64,000 nucleotides of DNA from Sulfurimonas sp. (GTDB lineage: Bacteria > Campylobacterota > Campylobacteria > Campylobacterales > Sulfurimonadaceae): positions 124,001 through 188,000 of the forward strand of contig JAOFSE010000001.1 in NCBI GenBank assembly GCA_028044295.1, written 5' to 3'. Of the stretch, positions 47,601 through 54,488 are shown piece by piece. The translations under genes and the position numbers were made by a program. The first letter of the stretch is position 1. Each line of letters begins with the position of its first letter. The notes beneath the pieces are model-generated. The model did not search any database. It worked only from the letters and a program-made list of their open reading frames with translations, and was not told the DNA's origin.

Positions 47601-48434
47601 TTTGATGTGAATTTATCGAGAAATGAGGTGTTTGCTTTGGTTGATGAAAGGATTGCAAATTTAAATCTTCGTATTGATGGAGAACATCCTAAACTGGGTG
47701 AGCTTTTACACGTTGGAAAAGGGATGGAAACTGCCGCGAATCCAGTTTTTTGTTTTAAAGAATATCCCAAGCAGTTTGATATGGGCTATATTAAAAATAG
47801 AATGAGTGGCGAAATTATTGAAAAATATGTGCACAATAAGCCATTAGAATATCTTTTATATTTTGAAGAAGTGAAGACATTTGAGAAACTACCAGTTTCA
47901 CTCCAAGAACATTTAATTACAAATAGAGAAAAACTTGAAGATAGAGCAACAGTCAAGAATGAAAATCGAATATGGTGGAAATATAGTCGACCTATGCATA
48001 AAGAATATTATCGTTTACCAAAAATATGGTGTTCATATCGTGCCAAAGAGAATACATTTTGTTTAGATGAAAGTAGTGATTACATAGGACTCACTAATAC
48101 AACGGTAATCTTTGGAAATAACAGCGACCTAGATTTAAAATATATACTCGCTCTTCTTAACTCAACTCTTTTAAATTTTCGTTACAAGTCTATAGGTAAG
48201 CAAACAGGAGGTGGAATTTTTGAATACTTTGAAAACCAGATTTCTAAATTACCTATACCCGTCATTTCATCAGAAGAGCAAAGGCCTTTTATCGACTTAA
48301 TTGAAGAAATTATATCATTAAAGAGTGCTGATTTATCTGTTGATATTTCTAATCTAGAGAAGGAAGTCAATGCTAAGGTCTTTGATCTTTATGGTATTAA
48401 TGAAGAAGAGATTGAAGGTGAGGCTGAAGAATAA
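44628..48434 (+). CDS. Type IIG restriction-modification enzyme (Eco57I-like, single chain)
   Basis: 1268 residues with all functions in one chain. N-terminal nuclease with a PD-(D/E)XK pattern: GIDLALIEPDRPAVIIEAK (D82, E96, K98). A helical linker, then the adenine methyltransferase: SAM motif VCDPAVGSGHFLVSVLNEI near 525 and catalytic NPPYF near 855. A C-terminal TaqI-like target-recognition region about 1020-1250 (HPKLGELLHVGKGMETAANPVF; LTNTTVIFG; KQTGGGIFEYFENQISKLPIP). It should methylate one adenine within its site and cut unmodified DNA at a distance. No separate methylase or specificity subunit is present. All key motifs are intact. Confidence 0.88.
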   Translation: MLKPQLKKPRNFINPLLSKKSVIENDFEDFKINLDNYMQEVAKQLKSKQSEPNVVSNALQPFMASLKYDAKSYSQKGQSGIDLALIEPDRPAVIIEAKIYGSKEMINQDNINKKAFHEATLYFMREREKGNSGLFHIIITDFYNWYIFDAKDFEQLFWRNPRIKRCFNIFQKPSLLVDTTKDFYELIEKELGMMQENLLDDKIIGCAYFDLRSIKNEKEKVALYKLLGNDTLLKTFNPNDANTLNKDFYSELLYILGLQEIKKDGKRLIVRSESPHDGSLYENISEKINQYGKSDDFETILKLIIIWLNRILFLKLLESQIVIWNNNKDMKFLTKEKVGDFDKLEMLFFGILAKNISNRKHREFDYIPYLNSSLFELQHEEDTILKIADLADDGTIPYYSKTVNKDENLKRKTGDVNTLHYLFEFLDAYDFSGDGAEEISNSNKTLINASVLGLIFEKLNGYKDGSFYTPSFITMHMAKETIGKAVLDKFNEEKGWSCSSFTDLNNHIEIKNIEEANKIVDSIKVCDPAVGSGHFLVSVLNEILYIKSELGILCDENGKRIKEYSLVIENDELIVKDDEGEVFQYIRASKEKNRIQKTLFIEKQKIIENSLFGVDINSNSVNICRLRLWIELLKSAYYREDNTLETLPNIDINIKCGNSLVSRYPLKDSNTKNKILKSKLADYKRYVSQYKDTNDKAVKKELVEYIDEIKASFSKKLQDGSPQISEFKKLLNGYETKKSKRTKGYIEQYGFKELPKDLITGYSSQQNFMLYSRFGVSFDPMSHGSLFGEETKLLAKERKALESSRKKTLQILLKRYEDIQELEDVEIYSDSFEWRFEFPEVLDDNGDFVGFDVIIGNPPYFNIDTFGAGSSMLNYFPKNYPQMYMDKSDILFYFIAKASEISKSQTAFIISNAMLFSKKATKLRNYILDTNPIEKIINFEKYQVFDEANITAMMIFMGKTNFSEEIKVHNFKETNYDKSWIVEQISKDENSFDVNLSRNEVFALVDERIANLNLRIDGEHPKLGELLHVGKGMETAANPVFCFKEYPKQFDMGYIKNRMSGEIIEKYVHNKPLEYLLYFEEVKTFEKLPVSLQEHLITNREKLEDRATVKNENRIWWKYSRPMHKEYYRLPKIWCSYRAKENTFCLDESSDYIGLTNTTVIFGNNSDLDLKYILALLNSTLLNFRYKSIGKQTGGGIFEYFENQISKLPIPVISSEEQRPFIDLIEEIISLKSADLSVDISNLEKEVNAKVFDLYGINEEEIEGEAEE

Positions 48435-48441
48435 TTGAAGT

Positions 48442-48460
48442 AGGGCTTTGATGCCCTTTT
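48442..48460 (+). terminator. Short hairpin terminator after the restriction gene
   Basis: AGGGC, loop TTTGAT, GCCCT followed by TTTC. The stem is only 5 bp but GC-rich for this region and starts seven bases after the stop codon. Confidence 0.5.
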
Positions 48461-48530
48461 CATGAGAAGTTACAATAACATTAAGCTTTTTAGATATTAC
48501 GGATAAAGAGTATTAAGAAAAAGGAATAGT

Positions 48531-50948
48531 ATGTATAAAATAATAATTTATAGTTTAGTATTAGTAATGTTCTCTGCTTGTGGTAATAGAATAACTAGAG
48601 TTGCAGAGTCATATAAAGCTCAAATAAAAAAACCAAAAAACTACGAAAAAGTACAAGCAGCTTTCAAAGAATCTCTAAACACATATAACTCAAACTCAAG
48701 ATGGTTTCAAGATGCTGAACAACTAGAACTAACTATCATAGGACCAGTATATAAAAACCCAATTGAAAAACAATCGGAGTCTTACAAGAAACTATTTTCT
48801 CTACTAAAAAAAATAGCGAATGATAAAACACTACTAGATAAACTAAGTGGTAGTGACATATCTCAAAGATACTCTAAAATAAACTATATCCCTTACAAAC
48901 TAGGAAGTAAAGAAGATACAAGCTTTTCAGCAGTATATGAACATAGATTAGACTCTAAAGATAAACTAACTCAAACACTACAACAACTAGATGCTAATGG
49001 TAAAGACAAAGTAGGACAGACTCTAGCTATATGGATAAACCCACAAGACCTAAAAAACAATATTTATACTCTAGAAGGTTATAAGAGTGTAAAGAACTCT
49101 ACAAAGAATAGAAACTCCGCTTACTACCATCTCTCTAAACAACAAAGTAATGGTACAGACAATCAAGACATAGTTAACGCTCTTCTAGCTACTCTACAAC
49201 TCTCCATACCAGAGTATGTAGCAATAGATAGAAAAGATATGTTAAAACAAGGTGAAACATTTAGAATCATTACTGACAATCCTGATGGTACCGCAACTGG
49301 TAAAGTCTATAAGTTTGATATTGAGAGCGAAGTAGATAAACTAAAAGAACAAAAGAGTAAAACAACAGACCAAAATCAAATAGCTAAACTAGACAAACAA
49401 ATCAAAGAAGTAAAAGCTTCTAAAGCTTGGAGAGAGTATGAGACAAAACAACTTCTATACACAACTCCAGTTAGTCAAGAAGATATAGACATACTAAACA
49501 GATACCGTTACATTAAAACAACAAACAAATTCAATCAGCTAATAACTACAGATGCAAATGAAATAAGTAAAGCATTGCACTATGCACTACCCGACCCATT
49601 CTTGATGGTTACATTTGAGCAGTATAGAGTAATGTTAAACGAACTTGGTATTTATGTTGGGGATATTACTCAGCTTATGAAGGCTTATTATCTTAAGGGA
49701 GTTAATAAGGTTGATATGGAAAATAGTAGAGATTTAGGTTATTTAAAATACTTAGCAAAATCTTTTATCAAAGGTCGTACTGCTATTAGTACAGAAAAGA
49801 CAAAACGAGCTAATGAGGATAAGCAAATAGACCTGTTTTTTGGAGTAAGTAAAAATAGTATACTCAGTAATGGATTTTCTCTAGTAAATGAAACTCAGGT
49901 TTCACAAATCGGTAAAGAGGTTCTGTATATAAATAAAGAAGACAAGCCATTAACTGCTACATTAAATAATAGTTCTGTATTTTACATAGCTGATGGTGAA
50001 AATGCGCTATACAAATGTTCAAATAAAGATAATGCTAAATGTACAATTCAAATACTAGAGTTAAGAAGTGATGCTGATAGCTCTCAAATGAAAGCATCTG
50101 ATGATGGTACACTTTATATTACATTACATAATGATGAAAGTGAATTACATGTATATGATACAAATAGTAAAAAATTACTCTATAGTACAGTCATAAGTAA
50201 TAAGGAAAAGATTACAAAGATGGCACTCTCTAAAAGAGGAAACCTTCTTGCATTACTAAGTGATAGTATGCTGTACCTTTATGATATAAAAAACTTTAAA
50301 AAACTTGGAAGTGTGAAATCAGATGGTGAAGATGAGGTAATATTTAGTGAGGATGAAAATCTGCTTGCCATTGGCTCCAAGAGTGTAAATAATTTAGAAT
50401 TAAAAGTAAGAGCAACAAGTTGTAAAATATACTCAACTAAATCGCTAGAGAATTTATATAGTATTGACTTACCGAAAAAGTACGTAGAACTTGGATTCCT
50501 TATTCAAAGACACGAATTTCCTGCAGCAACACCTATATATTTTAATGTAGAAAACAATAAGCTATTTTTAATGCCAAATGCAACAACAATATTATCATGG
50601 GACTATAAAAAAAATAAGATTTTAGAAACAGACAGTTTGGACTTAGAACATAATCCATGGGTCCTTGCACTCAGTATTAGTGATAACAAAAAGTATATGA
50701 TTTTTAGAGATAATATACTTGCTTGGGATGTGTCCTCTGTTTATTTGTATGACAGAAGTGCAAAAAAACTATATAACACAGGTTTATCAGGTGCTGGATG
50801 GTCAATGCATTCATTTGAATTTTCCAGTAATAGTAAAAATATGTTAGTTAAACATGTAAATAGGTCTCTTGCAATGAACTTTAGTGTAAGGTCTATGCAA
50901 TTATTTAATCTAGAACATATGATGGAAATAGCAGAGAAAGAGTACTAA
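48531..50948 (+). CDS. Large lipoprotein with propeller-like C-terminus, copy 1
   Basis: 805 residues. A lipoprotein signal ends in the lipobox VMFSAC, so the mature protein is lipid-anchored. Residues about 25-395 form a domain I do not recognise, with invariant-looking stretches shared with copy 2 (NYEKVQAAFK, LELTIIGPVYKNPIEK, GQTLAIWINPQDLKNN, PDPFLMVTFEQYRV) and a coiled-coil near 265-300. The last 400 residues contain WD40/YncE-like blades (TKMALSKRGNLLALLSDSMLYLYDIKN, DEVIFSEDENLLAIGS, DTNSKKLLYSTVISN). Located in the cell envelope; function unknown. Follows the restriction gene by 96 bases; nine bases separate it from copy 2. Confidence 0.8.
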   Translation: MYKIIIYSLVLVMFSACGNRITRVAESYKAQIKKPKNYEKVQAAFKESLNTYNSNSRWFQDAEQLELTIIGPVYKNPIEKQSESYKKLFSLLKKIANDKTLLDKLSGSDISQRYSKINYIPYKLGSKEDTSFSAVYEHRLDSKDKLTQTLQQLDANGKDKVGQTLAIWINPQDLKNNIYTLEGYKSVKNSTKNRNSAYYHLSKQQSNGTDNQDIVNALLATLQLSIPEYVAIDRKDMLKQGETFRIITDNPDGTATGKVYKFDIESEVDKLKEQKSKTTDQNQIAKLDKQIKEVKASKAWREYETKQLLYTTPVSQEDIDILNRYRYIKTTNKFNQLITTDANEISKALHYALPDPFLMVTFEQYRVMLNELGIYVGDITQLMKAYYLKGVNKVDMENSRDLGYLKYLAKSFIKGRTAISTEKTKRANEDKQIDLFFGVSKNSILSNGFSLVNETQVSQIGKEVLYINKEDKPLTATLNNSSVFYIADGENALYKCSNKDNAKCTIQILELRSDADSSQMKASDDGTLYITLHNDESELHVYDTNSKKLLYSTVISNKEKITKMALSKRGNLLALLSDSMLYLYDIKNFKKLGSVKSDGEDEVIFSEDENLLAIGSKSVNNLELKVRATSCKIYSTKSLENLYSIDLPKKYVELGFLIQRHEFPAATPIYFNVENNKLFLMPNATTILSWDYKKNKILETDSLDLEHNPWVLALSISDNKKYMIFRDNILAWDVSSVYLYDRSAKKLYNTGLSGAGWSMHSFEFSSNSKNMLVKHVNRSLAMNFSVRSMQLFNLEHMMEIAEKEY

Positions 50949-50957
50949 GGAGAAAGA

Positions 50958-53414
50958 ATGAAAAAATTAATACATGTAGGTTTAATAGTCTCATCATTAA
51001 CACTGCTAGTCGGTTGTGGTGGAGGAGCTCCTAAACCAGCTCAAGCCCAAATAAAAAAACCAGCAAACTACGAAAAAGTACAAGCAGCTTTTAAAGACTC
51101 TTTGAATGTTTATAATGCGAACTCACGTTGGTTTCAAGACAAAGAATCTTTAGAACTTACTATCATAGGACCAGTATATAAAAACCCTATTGAAAAAGAG
51201 AGTGAGGCTTATAAAAAACTAGCAACTTTATTAAAAAAGATAGCAAAAGATAAAACACTACTAGATAAACTTAGTAACTCTGACATGTCAAAAAGATACT
51301 CCAAAATAAACTATGTTCCTTACAAGCTAGGCTCAAGTGAAGACGCAACGTTTAGTGCAGTTTATGAACAACGTCTTGATAGTAAAGATAAACTAACTCA
51401 GACACTTCAACAACTAGATGGTAATGGTGTAGATAGAGTTGGACAAACTCTTGCTATATGGATAAATCCACAAGACCTAAAAAACAACATGTATACTTTG
51501 GAAGGTTATAAAACTGTAAAGAATAGTACCAAAAACAGAAATTCAGCTTATTATCATCTCTCAAAAGTAAAAAGTAATGGTACTAAGAACCAAGACATAG
51601 TAAATGCAGTTCTAGCAACTTTACAACTTTCAATACCAGAGTACGTTGAAATAGATAGAAAAGATATGCTAAAGCAAGGTGAAACATTTAGAATCATTAC
51701 GGATAACCCAGACGGTACAGCTACTGGTAAAGTATATAAGTTTGATATAGAGACAGAAGTGGATAAACTAAATGAGAAAAAGAAACAAACAACAGACCAA
51801 AACCAAATAGCTAAGCTAGATAAGCAGATAAAAGCAGTAAAAGCTTCTAAAGCTTGGAGAGAGTATGAGACTAAACAGCTTCTTTATACTACTCCAGTAA
51901 GTCAAGAAGATATAAATGTATTAAATAGATATAAATATATCAGTGCTAAAAACATCTTCAATCAATTAACTACTACAGATGCAAAAGAGATAAGTAAAGC
52001 ACTACGCTATGCACTACCCGACCCATTTTTAATGGTAACGTTTGAACAGTATAGAGTACTTTTAAATGAACTTGGTATTTATGTTGGGGATATTTCTCAA
52101 GTTATGAAGGCTTATTATCTTAAGGGCGTTAATAAACTTGAGGCTGAAAAAGCTAATGAAGTTTTATTTGCAGAGGTCTATTTAACAATGGTAGGTGTTA
52201 ATTTATATAAAGAGATGAACCAAGTAAAAGAGAAGGAGCAGATAGCTTCTTTTTATCCTACAAGTTTTAATTTACTAGATAATAACGGGCTTAAACTCGC
52301 TGTAACAAAACAGATGAAACAACTTGGAAAAGAACGTCTTTACATTAACCATGATGAAAATAGGCTGGACTATGTATTTGCAGATGATGGTATATATTAT
52401 AAACCATCTAGTGAGGATAATTTATATATATGTAATGAAGAAAACAATTTTCAATGTAGGGTACACAGTCTTAAATTGGGTGAAAATATAGGGAAAGTGA
52501 AAATTCGTGTATCACCAGATAATAAATACCTTTATATAAGTGTTCCTAATAAAAATTTATTACATGTATATGATAATAATACATTGAAACTTATATTTAC
52601 GAAACATATTGACATACATATGTTTTTAGCATCTAAAAATGGACAATTACATATAGTGACCAATAATAATACTTTATACACTTTAGATATAAAAAAGAAA
52701 AAAAATATTTTTCAACAATATCTAGGTCTCGAAAAAGTTCGAAAGATAAAGTTTTCGAGACATAAAAGATATTTGTCCATTATTAAAGAAAAAAATATAT
52801 TAATATATGACTCAGTTAAAAATAAAATTCTTGGTGATATAAATGGAAATAGCTCTTACGGAGTAGTATTTAGTGATGATGAAGACTTAATTACAAGCGC
52901 ACCTGATAAATATACACGTAATGTTTATAAACTTCCAAGTTTAGAACAACTATCAAACTTTAAATTACCAGAAAAGTATTATGACTCATGGAATGGAAAT
53001 TATAATATTCCATTATATTTTGATGAAAATAATCAACTTCTTATACAAATAAAAAGTAATATGATAATATCATGGGATTATAAAAATAATAAAATTGTAA
53101 CAACAGACTTGATTAAATTTGACAGCTTATCGAAAGGATACTTATCTATTAATGAGGATAAAAAACGTTATATTCGTTTTATAGTAAGACACTCAATCAT
53201 GATACACAAATTAGTATTGTATGATAAAAAATTAAAGAGATACTTTTTTACAGGCTTATCAATAGGTCCATTTTCTAGATTTAGTGATAATGGGAAATAT
53301 GTATTAGATGGTAAAATAGATGTAGATAATATTATTAATGGTGGTGTTTTTTTTATGAGGTTAAAACTATGGCAATTGGATGAAGTTATGGGTATTGCCT
53401 TAAAAGAGTACTAA
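50958..53414 (+). CDS. Large lipoprotein with propeller-like C-terminus, copy 2
   Basis: 818 residues; lipobox LLVGC after a short signal, then a GGGAPKPAQAQ spacer. Up to about residue 395 nearly every position matches copy 1, often at DNA level too. Beyond KAYYLKGVNK the two become dissimilar, although copy 2 again has beta-blade repeats (IRVSPDNKYLYISVPNKNLLHVYDNNT, YGVVFSDDEDLITSAPDKYTRNVYKLPS, MIISWDYKNNKIV). The second half is more AT-rich than the first. A conserved anchor domain with variable propeller suggests a constant partner and different ligands. AGGAGAAAGA is a good ribosome-binding site. Confidence 0.8.
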   Translation: MKKLIHVGLIVSSLTLLVGCGGGAPKPAQAQIKKPANYEKVQAAFKDSLNVYNANSRWFQDKESLELTIIGPVYKNPIEKESEAYKKLATLLKKIAKDKTLLDKLSNSDMSKRYSKINYVPYKLGSSEDATFSAVYEQRLDSKDKLTQTLQQLDGNGVDRVGQTLAIWINPQDLKNNMYTLEGYKTVKNSTKNRNSAYYHLSKVKSNGTKNQDIVNAVLATLQLSIPEYVEIDRKDMLKQGETFRIITDNPDGTATGKVYKFDIETEVDKLNEKKKQTTDQNQIAKLDKQIKAVKASKAWREYETKQLLYTTPVSQEDINVLNRYKYISAKNIFNQLTTTDAKEISKALRYALPDPFLMVTFEQYRVLLNELGIYVGDISQVMKAYYLKGVNKLEAEKANEVLFAEVYLTMVGVNLYKEMNQVKEKEQIASFYPTSFNLLDNNGLKLAVTKQMKQLGKERLYINHDENRLDYVFADDGIYYKPSSEDNLYICNEENNFQCRVHSLKLGENIGKVKIRVSPDNKYLYISVPNKNLLHVYDNNTLKLIFTKHIDIHMFLASKNGQLHIVTNNNTLYTLDIKKKKNIFQQYLGLEKVRKIKFSRHKRYLSIIKEKNILIYDSVKNKILGDINGNSSYGVVFSDDEDLITSAPDKYTRNVYKLPSLEQLSNFKLPEKYYDSWNGNYNIPLYFDENNQLLIQIKSNMIISWDYKNNKIVTTDLIKFDSLSKGYLSINEDKKRYIRFIVRHSIMIHKLVLYDKKLKRYFFTGLSIGPFSRFSDNGKYVLDGKIDVDNIINGGVFFMRLKLWQLDEVMGIALKEY

Positions 53415-53492
53415 AAAATAGCTATAGAATACTTCAGTATAACACAAGTTATTTTTGATTATGATATGTTTTATTAATATAAAGGTCTAAAC

Positions 53493-53624
53493 ATGAGTAA
53501 ACTTATATATATTAGTGCAATGTCATTTATACTAATTACACTGTCTGGGTGTTATCAAGCAAAGCAAATGGACGAAACAGTATCACAATCATATAATAAT
53601 TCAGAAAAGACAATTAAGTCATAA
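53493..53624 (+). CDS. Very small lipoprotein, 43 residues
   Basis: ATG at 53493 gives MSKLIYISAMSFILITLSGC, a textbook lipoprotein signal with lipobox LSGC at residue 20, followed by only 23 polar residues (YQAKQMDETVSQS and on) and a TAA. AAAGGTC lies just upstream. Lipoproteins this small occur as lysis proteins, entericidins or inner-membrane regulators, and nothing here decides between them. The ORF is shorter than most gene finders accept, but the lipobox is too good to be accidental in my view. Confidence 0.6.
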   Translation: MSKLIYISAMSFILITLSGCYQAKQMDETVSQSYNNSEKTIKS

Positions 53625-53952
53625 TTATTTTATTTGAGTTAATAGAGTATATCTTGTTCTGAAGACTTAGGGGTTTTAAGATAAGGTTTTGTAGCTCTTA
53701 GTAATTTTAAGTGAATAGTCAGAGGATTAGTAGTTAAGCAAACGGAAATAGTAGAGTACTTGTTCAAAGCTGGGTGGGTTTGCTAGTATGCCTCGTAAAA
53801 ATGTCAGAATGAAGTATTTCTCGGGACTTGTACCCTTATATATTTATAAACTTGAAGTAGTACCTTTAATGCTCTCTGATTATAAAACACAATGCAATGC
53901 ATGTATAAAATATTAATACTCTTTGTCTGCAACTTCAAACTCTAATTTATCA
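53625..53952. other. Degenerate stretch before the tRNA gene
   Basis: About 330 bases with no gene I can support. A 42-codon frame 53788-53916 (beginning MPRKNVRMKYFSGL) and another frame just before it (TEIVEYLFKAGWVC, then stop) look like broken coding sequence, but I cannot name the source. GC content is slightly above the flanks. Probably gene remnants. Confidence 0.4.
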
Positions 53953-53954
53953 TC

Positions 53955-54122
53955 TGTATTACGTCACATAATGATGAAAGTGAATTACAAGTATATGATA
54001 CAAATAGTAAAAATATGTTAGTAAAACATGTAAATAGGTCTCTTGCAATGAACTTTAGTGTAAGGTCTATGCAATTATTTAATCTAGAACATATGATGGA
54101 AATAGCAGAAAAGGAGTATTGA
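53955..54122 (+). pseudogene. Deletion remnant of a third large-lipoprotein gene
   Basis: Bases 53963-54011 closely match copy 1 at about 50125-50173 (HNDESELHVYDTNSK), then jump to copy 1 at 50840-50945 (NMLVKHVNRSLAMNFSVRSMQLF to the stop). The jump falls in the 11-base sequence AATAGTAAAAA, present at both points in copy 1 (50163 and 50829), so 666 bases were lost between short direct repeats, exactly 222 codons. The upstream three quarters of the gene, with start and lipobox, are missing. It reads in frame to TGA at 54122 but has no start. Confidence 0.8.
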
Positions 54123-54149
54123 GTCATTGTAATACAAGTAATATGTAGG

Positions 54150-54234
54150 TGGTACCGATACCCGGACTTGAACCGGGAAGCCTTGCGGCGCGTGATTTTG
54201 AATCACGTATGTTTACCAATTTCATCATATCGGC
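54150..54234 (-). tRNA. tRNA-Leu (anticodon CAA)
   Basis: Minus strand GCCGATA pairs with TATCGGT as the 7-bp acceptor stem, with encoded ACCA at the 3' end (54153-54150). The anticodon arm is CGTGA-TTCAAAA-TCACG, giving anticodon CAA (reads UUG). The long variable arm CGCCGCAAGGCTT marks a type II leucine tRNA, and the T arm is CCCGGGTTCAAGTCCGGG. The gene's 3' end faces the island, the side at which integrative elements usually insert. Confidence 0.93.
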
Positions 54235-54244
54235 ATTTAATATT

Positions 54245-54268
54245 TAAAGAGGCACCAAAAAAGGCACT
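54245..54268 (-). repeat. Two-box TGCCT motif, right copy (inverted)
   Basis: On the minus strand AAGTGCCTTTTTTGGTGCCT followed by CTTTA: an AGTGCCT box, a T run and the 13-base TGGTGCCTCTTTA (54257-54245) identical to 44381-44393. It lies 10 bases from the 5' end of the tRNA-Leu gene, so it may also be part of that gene's promoter region. Confidence 0.55.
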
Positions 54269-54294
54269 TGCGTATTTATCCTTCCTAATGTAGG

Positions 54295-54345
54295 GGTTAC
54301 ACTGAGATTTTGAATCCGCCGTGTATACCATTCCACCACTCTGGC
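54295..54345 (-). pseudogene. Truncated tRNA-Leu
   Basis: Minus strand from 54345: GCCAGAGTGGTGGAATGGTA, then TACACGGCGGATTCAAAATC. This is the 5' half of a leucine tRNA: acceptor strand, D arm and an anticodon loop TTCAAAA (CAA). After the anticodon the stem partner is spoiled and no CTCTGGC-ACCA 3' half follows within 100 bases. The acceptor differs from the intact tRNA-Leu next door, so it is a different leucine tRNA gene that lost its 3' half, not a copy of that one. Confidence 0.7.
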
Positions 54346-54428
54346 TTAACGACGAAATGATAGTAACATATAACTTAAACTATAGTGAATGTAAAAAGTT
54401 AATGAATTTTGGTCGATATTTAAACATA

Positions 54429-54443
54429 TGGAACTTGTTTTGC
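54429..54443 (+). promoter_or_regulatory. Sigma-54 promoter of flgL
   Basis: TGGAAC-TTGTT-TTGC, against the consensus TGGCAC-N5-TTGC. The GG (54430-54431) and GC (54442-54443) are separated by exactly 10 bases, the spacing RpoN requires. It lies 45 bases before the flgL GTG, in keeping with RpoN control of flagellar hook-associated genes in Campylobacterota. No separate activator site was identified. Confidence 0.75.
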
Positions 54444-54488
54444 TTTATATATTACTAAATAAGCAAAGTTTGTAAAGGGAGGTGTATC

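Noticed and set aside
53788..53916. 42-codon frame starting MPRKNV, considered as the start of a transposase
   Set aside because: No recognisable transposase motif, no inverted repeats around it, and a broken frame just upstream; left as degenerate sequence.
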